A stretch of 64,000 nt of DNA from Bacteroidota bacterium. Lineage in GTDB: Bacteria > Bacteroidota > Bacteroidia > Bacteroidales > VadinHA17. Both the position numbers and the translations under genes were made by a program. Location: the NCBI GenBank assembly GCA_029547705.1, contig JAKPOU010000034.1:62001-126000 (forward strand), read 5' to 3'. Numbering within the stretch: position 1 is the stretch's first letter; each line of letters opens with the position of its first letter. A model generated the notes under the pieces. That model ran no database searches. It saw only the letters and a list, made by a program, of their open reading frames with translations, and was not told the origin of the DNA. Positions 44,785 through 53,500 of this stretch are shown here, piece by piece.

Positions 44785-46416
44785 TCACCATTTGCTGAAT
44801 GGATTATTTACTTTCAGGCGTTTTTTGTTATTTGCCACTGTATAGCCGATCTGGAAAAGAGCTTCGGTTATTCTCTCCATTTTCCCGAAATTAATTTTTC
44901 CAATCACATCTCCGGGTGTATGATAATCGGTATGAAGGCCTGTTGTGAAAAAGAGTACAGGAATATCCTTCCTAACGAAATTATAGTGATCGCTGCGTGC
45001 AAAAAGCTGAAGGGGATGATCTCTTCCGCTGAGGGAATAATCGAAATCCAGAGGGATACGTTCATCCACATCCCTGGCTATTCCTGACAGTTCCCTGCTC
45101 TGGTTTCCCGTTATCACAAACACCTCGTTAAGTCCCGTCATGGGATAGTCTGAAGTAGTGTCCGCTATGCCTTTCACCCTGCCGATCATGTCGACGTTGA
45201 TATCTGCAACCGTATTTTCAAGCGGTACAAGAGGATTGTCGGTATAGTATTCGGATCCGAACAATCCGATCTCTTCGCCTGAAAACCACAGGAACAATAT
45301 TGATCTCAGGGGTTTCCTTTCAAGTTCCCTGAAAGCACCGGCTATTGAAAGGAGAGCTGCACACCCTGAGGCATTGTCGTCAGCCCCGGTATTTATCCTG
45401 TCACCGTATCCTCCGATATGGTCGGCATGACAGGAATATACAAGAAACTCGTTTTTCAGTACGGGATCGCTTCCTTCAATAATGGCAGCTACATTGTTAA
45501 GAGTTATTTCTTCCGTGGAGGTGACGATATCAATTGCCAGACTCTTGCCGGGTATGGCGAACGAGCATGGCTGTAAATCAGTATCTATCTTTTTCTGGAT
45601 ATCTTCAAGGTTCCTTCCGCTTCCCTCAAGCAACTGATCAGCCACGCTCCGGTCAGCAAAAAAGATTTTCATCGTTCCCGGAAAGGGGAACACAGGAGCC
45701 TTTTTGCCCTTGAGGCTGAGGGATGAACTCAGATATTCTGCAATTCCCGGTTCCTGTTCATCAAGACTGTTAAAACCGGATTTGGGATCACAGACAAATA
45801 TGACGGCCTTTGCCTTGAGCCGGAAAAGATTTCTGAATTTGAAAGTGTAACTGCTGAAATCCGACCAGTTGTCACCTTCGAAGATATAGGTGCTGCCGTC
45901 AGCCTTTGTAGGGGATCTGGTCATTACGAGCAATATCTTGTCCTCTGTCGGGATATCCCTGAAATCATCATAACCGTATTCTTCCCTGACCAGACCGTAG
46001 CCTGCAAAAACAACTTCCCCCTCGACAGTGATATCCGCCGGATGGAAAGGGAACATCTGGTACAGGTTCTTCGTTATCCTTACAGTATCATCATCCGGGG
46101 AACTAATTCTTATTCCGGACTTTTTCTGGTCCACTCCCTTGCTTATAACCTGATAAGGCTGCAGGTAGCCTGTTCCGGCAGCAGGTTTAAGGTTGAGCAG
46201 TCTGGCATTGGAAACAATATATTCCTGGGCAATGTCAAGGCCCGGGGATCCGTTTTTCCTTCCGTTCAGAAGCGGAGAGGCAAGGAATGAAACATGTGCT
46301 TCCAGGTGGTCAGCTTTTATGAAAGCGGAAGCAGGATACCGTTCCTGGGAGCATATGCCCGATGGCATTGTAACAGCCAGGATGAAAATGAGGGCAGAGT
46401 GGTAAATGTTTTTCAT
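44785..46416 (-). CDS. Secreted M28 family aminopeptidase with PA domain
   Basis: 543 residues with a signal peptide (SALIFILAVTMPSGICSQ). A PA-like inserted domain lies at about 100-280 (EGEVVFAGYGLVREEYGYDDF). The catalytic M28 domain follows with complete zinc ligands and catalytic Glu: CHADHIGGYG, GADDNASGCAAL, WFSGEEIGLFGSEYY, INVDMIGRV and GLHTDYHTPGD. It releases N-terminal amino acids from peptides outside the cytoplasm. A possible -7 element for this gene lies at 46448-46455. Confidence 0.94.
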   Translation of the reverse strand: MKNIYHSALIFILAVTMPSGICSQERYPASAFIKADHLEAHVSFLASPLLNGRKNGSPGLDIAQEYIVSNARLLNLKPAAGTGYLQPYQVISKGVDQKKSGIRISSPDDDTVRITKNLYQMFPFHPADITVEGEVVFAGYGLVREEYGYDDFRDIPTEDKILLVMTRSPTKADGSTYIFEGDNWSDFSSYTFKFRNLFRLKAKAVIFVCDPKSGFNSLDEQEPGIAEYLSSSLSLKGKKAPVFPFPGTMKIFFADRSVADQLLEGSGRNLEDIQKKIDTDLQPCSFAIPGKSLAIDIVTSTEEITLNNVAAIIEGSDPVLKNEFLVYSCHADHIGGYGDRINTGADDNASGCAALLSIAGAFRELERKPLRSILFLWFSGEEIGLFGSEYYTDNPLVPLENTVADINVDMIGRVKGIADTTSDYPMTGLNEVFVITGNQSRELSGIARDVDERIPLDFDYSLSGRDHPLQLFARSDHYNFVRKDIPVLFFTTGLHTDYHTPGDVIGKINFGKMERITEALFQIGYTVANNKKRLKVNNPFSKW

Positions 46417-46447
46417 GAGCGGAATGACTGATTATTTATCAGCGGGG

Positions 46448-46455
46448 CAAATTTA
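46448..46455 (-). promoter_or_regulatory. Possible -7 element (TAAATTTG) of the M28 gene
   Basis: Minus-strand TAAATTTG, a full TAnnTTTG match, 31 nt upstream of ATG 46416. No clear -33 TTG is seen. Confidence 0.35.
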
Positions 46456-46676
46456 ATGAAAGTTTCAGATTCCTTTGCAGGATCCGGTGTGCAGGCCTTT
46501 TTTCTGGCCAGCTTTCAGATCTGTGATATTACGGCAGAAAATTGTAATGACACCGGCATTCCGGCTCACGGGAATATTGCGCTGCAGAAATTTAATATTA
46601 ATTATCGGGAAAATATTAAATTTACGGCATTGTTGAAAGTGCGGGTTTGATTTTCCTGTAAGAGAAGAAAATAATA

Positions 46677-49181
46677 ATGAATTCCAAGAAACAAAAACCG
46701 GCCGTTCCATGGCCTCTTATTATTCTCTTTCTGGTATTGTCGGCGGGTGAACTTGTTGTCGGGCTTCTGTATTACAGGTATCACAGAATGCACATGTTCA
46801 ATGACACCAAACAGGAATTGTCCGCAATCGCCAATCTGATGGTCAGAACGCTTAGTCAGTGGCGCAGTGAGCGGATCAATGACGGCAATTACCTGAATGA
46901 GAGTGCCATGTTATCGGAGCAGTTTTTCCGTTTCAGCAATAATCAGAAGGACAGCAAGCTGCGTGAAGAGCTCAGGGAAAATCTCAGGGTACTGGTTGAT
47001 AATTATGATTATTCCTCTGCATTATTTGTTGACAATAATCTGAAGGTGAGATTGAATTACCCCATGGAGGATTCGCTTCCGGGGGATTATCTGAAACGGA
47101 ACCTTCCCGCTTTCATGAAGAGGGGGGAAGTCAGGATGACAGACATTTACAGATCAGCAGAAATGAACTATCATCATATTGATCTGATAATACCCCTCAG
47201 GGACGGAAACAATTCCCCCGGTCAGGTATTTGGTGCCCTTGTATTAAGGATCGATCCCCGGGAGGTACTTTACCGCCTGATACGCACCTGGCCGCTTCCC
47301 AGCCGTACTTCCGAAGCCTATCTCGTAAGACAGGACGGAGATGAATTGGTGTATCTCAGCAATCTGAAATATTCTGACAGTACGGATCTGCTGAGGAAGT
47401 CCATAACGGAGGAAAAGCTGGCAGGAACAATGGCGCTTCAGGGTATTCAGGAAAGCGACGAAGCTGTTGATTACCGGGGGGTCAGAGTGATTGCTGCCAT
47501 GAAAAAGATTCCCCAGCTGCCCTGGTTCATGGTGGCAAAGGTTGACCGGGCAGAGGTTCTGGGCAGGCTGAATTTTGAGTTCCGGCAGATACTCATGATA
47601 ACCTTTCTTTTCATTCTGATAACTGCCCTGCTGCTCGGGATGTTATGGTGGAACCAGCGGGTAAGGTTTTACCGTACCAGATATGAAACAGAGCTGGAGC
47701 ATCTCGCCCTTGTCAGGCATTTTGACTACATACTCAAATATGCAAATGACGTTATCATGCTGTTCAACAAGGATCTTAAGGTTATTGAAGCAAATGACCA
47801 GGCTCTTGAAAAATACCAGTATAAAAGAAATGAGCTTATTGGGAAAAGGCTTCCTGATCTTCTGCCTGACAGGAAATCAGGAAGACACAAGGATGTTATC
47901 AGCATACTTGACCGTGAGGGGCATCATACATTTGAAGAGCTTCACAAAAGGAAAGACGGTACCACATTTCCTGTTGAGATCAGTGCCCGGAGGATAATGA
48001 TGGAAGGACTGGTATATTATCAGACCATTGGCAGGGATATCACCGAAAGAAAGCATTCGGAAGAAACACTGAGGGCAAGCGAGGAAAGATTCCGGAAAAT
48101 TTTCGAGGAAAGCCCGATAGGAATGGCAATGACAGGCAAGGATCTTGTTGTAATAAGGGCTAATTCCGCTTTCTGCAGTATGATGGGATATTCCGAAGAG
48201 GAACTTATGGGAATGACATTCAGAAGTTTTACCCATCCTGATTATGTCGGGAAGGATGAATACGGACTTTTGCGACTGATAGCCAACGAGATACCCATTT
48301 ACCATTCGGAGAATGAATACATAAGGAAGGACGGAAGGATGATCTGGGGTTCCACAACGGTAAGTGTTGTAAGAAACAGGGATGAGGAAGTACAGTTCTT
48401 TCTGGGAATGGTGGAGGATGTGACTTCCAGAAAGATTGCCGAAGCTGAGCTTATTGCAGCCAAGGAAAAGGCGGAGGAAAGTGACAGGCTGAAAACGGCA
48501 TTCCTCCATAACGTGTCCCATGAGATACGTACCCCGATGAATGCAATACTGGGTTTTTCTTCCCTCCTGAGTGAACCCGGGATTACGGATGCTGAAAAGA
48601 ACCAGTATATTGACATAATTTTCCAGAGCGGAAACCAGCTGCTTTCCATAATCAATGATATTGTTGACCTGGCCGGGATAGAAAGCGGACATGTGAAAAT
48701 CAAGATCGGCAGGGTGAATATCAATTCAGTTCTCAGGGAGATGTCGGAGCAGTATGCCTATAAGGTCAAATCGCAGAACATAGGACTGAACCTGGAGATG
48801 CCATTGCCGGACGAGGAGTCGGAAACAATGACAGACAGGACAAGGCTGATACAGATACTTTCAAATCTGCTGACCAATGCTTTTAAATTTACAAAGACCG
48901 GGGAAATAGATTTCGGATACAGGCTGGAAAACGGCTTTTTTGAGTTCTATGTAAGGGATACAGGCATTGGTATTCCCGGCGAGTTCCATTCCCTTATTTT
49001 CGAAAGATTCTACCAGGTTGACAGTACAGTTTCCCGGCAATATCCCGGTACCGGCCTTGGTCTTTCCATCTGCAAGGCCTATGTCGGATTGCTTGGCGGG
49101 AATATACGGGTTGAGTCAGAATCAGGACAGGGCTCGACTTTCTATTTCACCATCCCGTATAACAGGGAAGGCATTGATTAA
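46677..49181 (+). CDS. PAS domain sensor histidine kinase
   Basis: 834 residues. Two transmembrane helices (about 12-33 and 303-325) enclose a periplasmic sensor domain of about 270 residues. In the cytoplasm two PAS domains follow (about 345-460 and 470-600, the second with EERFRKIFEESPIGMAM), then the DHp domain with the phospho-accepting His at about 614 (HNVSHEIRTP), and a HATPase with N box NLLTNAFKF, G1 DTGIGIPG, F box FERFYQVD and G2 GTGLGLSICKA. No receiver domain is fused and no response regulator is adjacent, so it is an orphan kinase. The signal is unknown. Confidence 0.95.
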   Translation: MNSKKQKPAVPWPLIILFLVLSAGELVVGLLYYRYHRMHMFNDTKQELSAIANLMVRTLSQWRSERINDGNYLNESAMLSEQFFRFSNNQKDSKLREELRENLRVLVDNYDYSSALFVDNNLKVRLNYPMEDSLPGDYLKRNLPAFMKRGEVRMTDIYRSAEMNYHHIDLIIPLRDGNNSPGQVFGALVLRIDPREVLYRLIRTWPLPSRTSEAYLVRQDGDELVYLSNLKYSDSTDLLRKSITEEKLAGTMALQGIQESDEAVDYRGVRVIAAMKKIPQLPWFMVAKVDRAEVLGRLNFEFRQILMITFLFILITALLLGMLWWNQRVRFYRTRYETELEHLALVRHFDYILKYANDVIMLFNKDLKVIEANDQALEKYQYKRNELIGKRLPDLLPDRKSGRHKDVISILDREGHHTFEELHKRKDGTTFPVEISARRIMMEGLVYYQTIGRDITERKHSEETLRASEERFRKIFEESPIGMAMTGKDLVVIRANSAFCSMMGYSEEELMGMTFRSFTHPDYVGKDEYGLLRLIANEIPIYHSENEYIRKDGRMIWGSTTVSVVRNRDEEVQFFLGMVEDVTSRKIAEAELIAAKEKAEESDRLKTAFLHNVSHEIRTPMNAILGFSSLLSEPGITDAEKNQYIDIIFQSGNQLLSIINDIVDLAGIESGHVKIKIGRVNINSVLREMSEQYAYKVKSQNIGLNLEMPLPDEESETMTDRTRLIQILSNLLTNAFKFTKTGEIDFGYRLENGFFEFYVRDTGIGIPGEFHSLIFERFYQVDSTVSRQYPGTGLGLSICKAYVGLLGGNIRVESESGQGSTFYFTIPYNREGID

Positions 49182-49190
49182 GCCGCATGG

Positions 49191-49211
49191 AGGCAGGGTC
49201 TGCCTTGTTTT
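49191..49211 (+). terminator. Weak candidate terminator after the histidine kinase
   Basis: A 6-bp stem (AGGCAG with CTGCCT), 3-nt loop and the sequence TGTTTT, starting 10 nt after the kinase stop. The T run is interrupted, so termination would be inefficient. Confidence 0.35.
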
Positions 49212-49414
49212 CCGGATTTCCGGTTCTGGCTCGATTCCATCGCGCTTAACGGAAATGCCTTGCAGAACTTCCCGGATTCCGCCAGGAATATTTTCATCCT
49301 TTTTTGTGGAATCAGCATGCAGGGTTTAATACTCCGCGGATGATAAATAGATTATGAAAAATGATTTCTTTCCAAAAAAGTGATGAAAAATAAAAATGAA
49401 TTGATTAAGGGGTT

Positions 49415-49422
49415 TATCTTTG
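49415..49422 (+). promoter_or_regulatory. -7 element (TATCTTTG) of the homocysteine operon
   Basis: TATCTTTG matches TAnnTTTG fully, 43 nt upstream of ATG 49465. No TTTG is found at the matching -33 distance. I see no riboswitch-like motif (SAM or other) in the 283-nt spacer 49182-49464. Confidence 0.45.
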
Positions 49423-49464
49423 ACACTTGATCTGTGATTTTAAGGATTCTGTAATAATTAAACT

Positions 49465-50616
49465 ATGGTGAAGAAAAGAAGTATAGACGAGATCAATGAG
49501 AAGATCCGCGGCGGAAAGGCAGTAGTGCTTACTGCTGAACAGGTTGCGGCTATGGGAAAGGAAATGACTCCGGCAGAGATATTCAGCAGGGTAGATGTGG
49601 TTACCACTGCCACATTCGGACCCATGTGCTCGTCGGGAGTTTTTATCAATTTCGGACATACCACACCACCAATCCGGATGGAAAGAATAACACTCAACAA
49701 TGTTCCGGCCTACGGGGGGATTGCTGCGGTAGATGCCTATCTGGGTGCAACCGAGACAGCCATGCCCAATGACCAGTATGGAGGGGCCCATGTGATTGAA
49801 GAGCTTATTTCGGGAAAGGATGTTCTTCTGGAGGCAAGTGCGAAGGGAACCGATTGTTATCCCCGTACTGAAGTAAAGACCCTTATCAATAAGGATACTA
49901 TCAATGAAATGATAATGTTCAATCCCCGGAATGCATATCAGAATTATAATGTGGCGGTGAACAGTACTCATAAGATAAAGTACAGCTATATGGGTACCCT
50001 GCTCCCTTCCCTGGGGAATGCCAATTTTTCCACTTCCGGAGAGCTGAGTCCTCTGCTGAACGATCCGGAGCTGCGCACTATCGGCATAGGAACAAGGATC
50101 CTTTTCGGCGGCACTACGGGTTATGTGGCATGGCACGGAACTCAGTTCAATACCGGCAAGCCGGTCAATGAATATGGTATTCCTGTTGGTAATTCTGCTA
50201 CCCTGGCTCTTATAGGAGATGCGAAACAGATGAGCACCAGGTTTATCAAAGCAGCATATTTCGAGAGATATGGTGTTTCGATGTTCGTCGGGGTCGCTGT
50301 TCCGGTACCCGTGCTTGATGAAGATCTGGCAAGAAGGGTCTCTGTTAACAACAGACAGATAGAGACCAATGTCATAGATTACGGATCGGGAAATTTTGAA
50401 GTTCTGGGACGTGTTGACTATGATTCTCTTTTTTCAGGGAGGATCACCGTCAACGGAAAGAAGATTCGCACAGCACCTCTGTCAAGTGTCAGGACAGCAA
50501 GAGAGCTGGCGGATATCCTCAGGCTTGAAATAAGTGAAGGACGGTTTTTCCTCACGGAACCAATTGCTCTTTTTAAGAAGACAAGCGGACTGAACAGCCT
50601 GGAAATAAGACTTTGA
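49465..50616 (+). CDS. DUF39 protein, homocysteine biosynthesis (L-aspartate semialdehyde sulfurtransferase)
   Basis: 383 residues, full-length DUF39 without the CBS domain pair carried by many archaeal versions. The conserved Cys residues are present: Cys55 in TFGPMCSSGVF and Cys131 in GTDCYPRTEV, together with INFGHTTPPI, GGIAAVDAYLGATE, GGAHVIEEL and GTRILFGGTTGYVAWHGTQ. In methanogens and Desulfovibrio this protein makes homocysteine from aspartate semialdehyde and sulfide equivalents, with help from a NIL-ferredoxin. That partner is encoded 25 nt downstream and UPF0280 follows it, so all three known parts are in one operon. Confidence 0.92.
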   Translation: MVKKRSIDEINEKIRGGKAVVLTAEQVAAMGKEMTPAEIFSRVDVVTTATFGPMCSSGVFINFGHTTPPIRMERITLNNVPAYGGIAAVDAYLGATETAMPNDQYGGAHVIEELISGKDVLLEASAKGTDCYPRTEVKTLINKDTINEMIMFNPRNAYQNYNVAVNSTHKIKYSYMGTLLPSLGNANFSTSGELSPLLNDPELRTIGIGTRILFGGTTGYVAWHGTQFNTGKPVNEYGIPVGNSATLALIGDAKQMSTRFIKAAYFERYGVSMFVGVAVPVPVLDEDLARRVSVNNRQIETNVIDYGSGNFEVLGRVDYDSLFSGRITVNGKKIRTAPLSSVRTARELADILRLEISEGRFFLTEPIALFKKTSGLNSLEIRL

Positions 50617-50641
50617 TGTTTTAATTTTTTAATTTCAGATT

Positions 50642-51052
50642 ATGGCAAGCAAAAGATTTGTTCTGACTTTTCCTCCTGATGCAACAGGACAACCAATCAC
50701 ATATAATCTCATAAAGAAGTTCGATATTATGATCAATATCGTCAAAGCCGATGTTTCGCCCGGCAAGATCGGACATCTTGTCATTGAAATGACAGCACCG
50801 GCCAGGGTCCTGAAAGAGGGAATGGAATACATTAAACAGCAGGATATTCAATGTGATCCTATCGAAAAGAAGATCACTTACAGGGAAGACCTCTGCATTC
50901 ATTGCGGGGCATGTACGGCAGTATGCTTTGCCGGAGCACTTACCATGAGACGTGACAATGCTGAACTATTGTTCGAACCTGAAAAATGTGTTGTCTGTGA
51001 GCTCTGTCTGAAAGCCTGTCCGCTGAAACTTTTTTCCATAGATATTGGTTAA
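50642..51052 (+). CDS. NIL domain ferredoxin of homocysteine biosynthesis
   Basis: 136 residues. The N-terminal NIL domain (about 5-78) is a small ferredoxin-like fold (KRFVLTFPPDATGQPITYNLIKKF). It is joined to a 2[4Fe-4S] ferredoxin with both clusters complete: CIHCGACTAVCF and CVVCELCLKACP. In the methanogen pathway the NIL-ferredoxin is the electron or sulfide-relay partner of DUF39. The gene is 25 nt downstream of DUF39 and overlaps the UPF0280 gene by 8 nt. Confidence 0.93.
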   Translation: MASKRFVLTFPPDATGQPITYNLIKKFDIMINIVKADVSPGKIGHLVIEMTAPARVLKEGMEYIKQQDIQCDPIEKKITYREDLCIHCGACTAVCFAGALTMRRDNAELLFEPEKCVVCELCLKACPLKLFSIDIG

Positions 51053-51803
51053 AAATACTTCATACCAGCCAAGGCTCTACCGCGAAAGCATGGGTAATGA
51101 CAGATGGCAGGTCTTCAGATCGTTATACCGGGAAACAGATTTATGGGTTGCAGCAGGCCGGGAATATTCCCTGACGGATGTGGAAGCCTTTACGAAGCAG
51201 AGGGTCATATATTACAGAAATATTCTTGAAGACCATATCCGGAGGCAACCCGGATTTAAAACATCCCTTGTTCCGGTTTCAGAACTGACTGATACGGAGC
51301 CTCTTATTGCAGAAATGTACAGGGCATCCTCAGCTGCCCTTACCGGACCCATGGCTGCGGTTGCGGGAGCCATCGCACAGTTTGTATGCAATGATCTTAC
51401 TGATGAATTCAGCCTTGGGGAGGTAGTTGTTGAAAATGGCGGAGATATTTTCCTGAAACTTGAAGATGAGGCGGTAATCTCGGTTTATGCGGGAACATCA
51501 CCTCTTTCCGGAAAAGTCAGTCTGCTGGTGAAGCCTGAAGAAACACCCCTTTCTGTCTGTACTTCTTCAGCAACGGTCGGCCACGCTTTCAGTACGGGAA
51601 AAGCCGATGCATGCATGATTGCATGCCGGTCAGGAGCATTGGCTGATGCATATGCCACGAGCTTCTGCAACAAGGTAAAAAGCAGGGACCAGGTACAGGA
51701 AACAGCGGAAGAAGCCCTGAAAAAACCTGATATTCTTTCTGTAGTGATCATAATGGATGACGTGGTCGGATTAGGCGGAAGGCTGTCATTTCAATTTGCT
51801 TAA
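51045..51803 (+). CDS. UPF0280 (COG2122) protein of the homocysteine operon
   Basis: 252 residues from TTG 51045, overlapping the previous gene by 8 nt; ATG 51090 (MGNDRWQ) is a fallback. The family signature is clear: YRASSAALTGPMAAVAGAIAQFV, VVENGGDIFLKL, SVCTSSATVGHAFSTGKADACMI and DAYATSFCNKV. The fold is related to ApbE flavin transferases. The family co-occurs with DUF39 and has been connected genetically with homocysteine synthesis and sulfide handling, but its reaction is not known. It is the last gene of the operon, followed by a 193-nt spacer. Confidence 0.9.
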   Translation: MVKNTSYQPRLYRESMGNDRWQVFRSLYRETDLWVAAGREYSLTDVEAFTKQRVIYYRNILEDHIRRQPGFKTSLVPVSELTDTEPLIAEMYRASSAALTGPMAAVAGAIAQFVCNDLTDEFSLGEVVVENGGDIFLKLEDEAVISVYAGTSPLSGKVSLLVKPEETPLSVCTSSATVGHAFSTGKADACMIACRSGALADAYATSFCNKVKSRDQVQETAEEALKKPDILSVVIIMDDVVGLGGRLSFQFA

Positions 51804-51996
51804 CCGACAATTGTTGAGTATCTTTAAATACTTCATTCCATAGGGAGGTAATGGAACCCTGAATTGCTGACAGGCACGGCAGGGCAGCGGAAACCTTGAG
51901 AAGTTCCCGGCTTGCTGACTCAGGTGACGGGATGCTGGAAATTCCCGGTGCTTCCTTATAATTTTAACTATTGGCAACAGGATAACTTCTTTTCGG
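51804..51996 (+). other. Structured-looking spacer upstream of the Gre-like gene
   Basis: No gene fits here. Visible elements: a small hairpin AGTAT/ATACT near 51818-51833; TTCCAT (51836-51841) pairing with ATGGAA (51851-51856) around AGGGAGGTA; a duplicated TTGCTGAC; and CGGGA pairing with TCCCG further on. It may be a structured 5' leader, but I could not match a known riboswitch consensus (SAM, cobalamin, TPP, Moco). Confidence 0.3.
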
Positions 51997-52407
51997 ATGA
52001 AAAATTTAATTATGAACCGGGTGGATCATGCCAGGATATTGAAATGCATAAATGATGCAAGAGACATGAATACCATCAGTTCAGAGGAAGCTGAAAATCT
52101 CCTCCATGAACTGAATTCCGCAAAAATTGTGGAGCCCAAGGACGTTCCTGTCAACCTGGTGACGATGAATTCGATAGTGAAAATCAGATTTATCAACACG
52201 GACAAGCAGATACAGTTCCGCATAGTATATCCCGACCAGGCTGATCTGAAGGAAAACAAAATATCAATTTTTTCTCCGGTGGCTACAGCGCTTATCGGAT
52301 ACAAAGTCAATGATGAGATTGAATGGCTCATTCCTTCGGGCATGACTACAATCAGAATAGAGGAGATTATTTATCAGCCCGAGGCTGCGGGAGATTATAC
52401 ATTGTAA
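51997..52407 (+). CDS. GreA/GreB C-terminal domain protein (Rnk-like)
   Basis: 136 residues. The C-terminal half (about 55-130) matches the FKBP-like GreA/GreB C-terminal domain: VTMNSIVKIRFINTDKQIQFRIVYPDQADLKENKISIFSPVATALIGYKVNDEIEW. The N-terminal part is a short helical region without the long acidic coiled coil of GreA, so the layout is that of Rnk-like RNA polymerase-binding proteins. It probably binds RNA polymerase near the secondary channel without stimulating transcript cleavage. An alternative start is ATG 52012 (MNRVDHARIL). No functional tie to neighbours is evident. Confidence 0.85.
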   Translation: MKNLIMNRVDHARILKCINDARDMNTISSEEAENLLHELNSAKIVEPKDVPVNLVTMNSIVKIRFINTDKQIQFRIVYPDQADLKENKISIFSPVATALIGYKVNDEIEWLIPSGMTTIRIEEIIYQPEAAGDYTL

Positions 52408-52472
52408 ATTGCATGTCTGTCTCTGCTTTCAGCAGATCCGGACAGAAGTTCATGTGAATAATTTATAAATCC

Positions 52473-53408
52473 ATGTCAAAATACAGAATTGTTACCATTG
52501 ACGGGGGAGGAATACGGGGAATCATTACAACAATTCTTCTCCAAAGAATAGTTGCAACCCCCGGACTTGAGAACTTTCTTGAAACCATTGATCTTCTGGC
52601 CGGAACCTCAACAGGAGGTCTTCTTTCCCTGGGCATTTCCCACGGAATCAGCCTTGAAAGGATCAGGGAACTATATGAAAAAAGCGGCCCGGAAATATTT
52701 GCCGATACCTGTCTTGACAACATCCGGGACCTGGGAAAGCTGCTGGGTGCTGATTATAGCATCAGGCGGCTCAGAAGGGAACTAAACGATATTTTCGGCA
52801 GCACCACACTGGGACAGCTGAAAAAACGTGTACTGATCACAACTTTTGATCTTGATAATGAAGATCAGGATCCCGCCGGGAGAACCTGGAAACCCAAACT
52901 CTTTCATAATTTCCCGGGTGAAAACAGCGATGAGGATGCCCAGGCGGCCGATGTGGGCCTTTATACCAGTGCTGCACCAACATATTTCCCTTCTGTGGAT
53001 GGTTATATTGACGGGGGAGTGTATGCAGTCAATCCTTCGGTATGTGCACTTGCCCAGACACAGGACAGGCGGTACAGGCCCAATCCTCCGCTTCGGAATA
53101 TTCTTCTGTTTTCCCTCGGAACGGGAACCAGTCTGCAGTATATAAAGGGGAAATCACTGGACTGGGGGTATCTGCAATGGATTAAACCGCTGATAGACCT
53201 GATATTTGATGGCACAGCCGGGATTGCTGATTATCAGTGCCGGCAATTCCTCGGACCGGACTATCATCGCCTGGCTCCTGTCTTTCCGCCGGGCGTAAAA
53301 ATTCCGATGGATGGTGTGAAAAAGATTCCTGAAATGATCAGCTTTGCCGAGTCGCTGGATATGGAAAGCACTCTCAGATGGCTGAAGGAAACCTGGAACA
53401 AGGAATAG
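52473..53408 (+). CDS. Patatin-like phospholipase
   Basis: 311 residues. The patatin fold has the oxyanion loop DGGGIRG (10-16), the nucleophile Ser46 in GTSTGG and the catalytic Asp180 in IDGGVYAVNP, so the Ser-Asp dyad is complete. It hydrolyses acyl ester bonds of phospholipids or related lipids. There is no signal peptide. CBASS immune systems use patatin effectors (CapV), but no nucleotide cyclase is nearby, so a defence role is not supported. It follows the Gre-like gene by 65 nt on the same strand. Confidence 0.92.
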   Translation: MSKYRIVTIDGGGIRGIITTILLQRIVATPGLENFLETIDLLAGTSTGGLLSLGISHGISLERIRELYEKSGPEIFADTCLDNIRDLGKLLGADYSIRRLRRELNDIFGSTTLGQLKKRVLITTFDLDNEDQDPAGRTWKPKLFHNFPGENSDEDAQAADVGLYTSAAPTYFPSVDGYIDGGVYAVNPSVCALAQTQDRRYRPNPPLRNILLFSLGTGTSLQYIKGKSLDWGYLQWIKPLIDLIFDGTAGIADYQCRQFLGPDYHRLAPVFPPGVKIPMDGVKKIPEMISFAESLDMESTLRWLKETWNKE

Positions 53409-53500
53409 AAATATGCTGAAACAGATTTGAAATTAATTGAAACCCGGCAGCCATTACACTCATCAGCCTTAATGTTTATAAACTGAACACAATCTGAACC

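Noticed and set aside
46456..46650. 64-residue frame in the spacer between the M28 peptidase and the histidine kinase
   Set aside because: No domain, no signal peptide and no upstream promoter in its direction; probably chance.
49182..49464. Possible SAM riboswitch before the homocysteine operon
   Set aside because: The function would fit, but I could not find the conserved SAM riboswitch core segments in the spacer.
52473..53408. Patatin as a CBASS-type immune effector
   Set aside because: No CD-NTase, ubiquitin-like or other defence gene is adjacent; ordinary phospholipase is the simpler reading.
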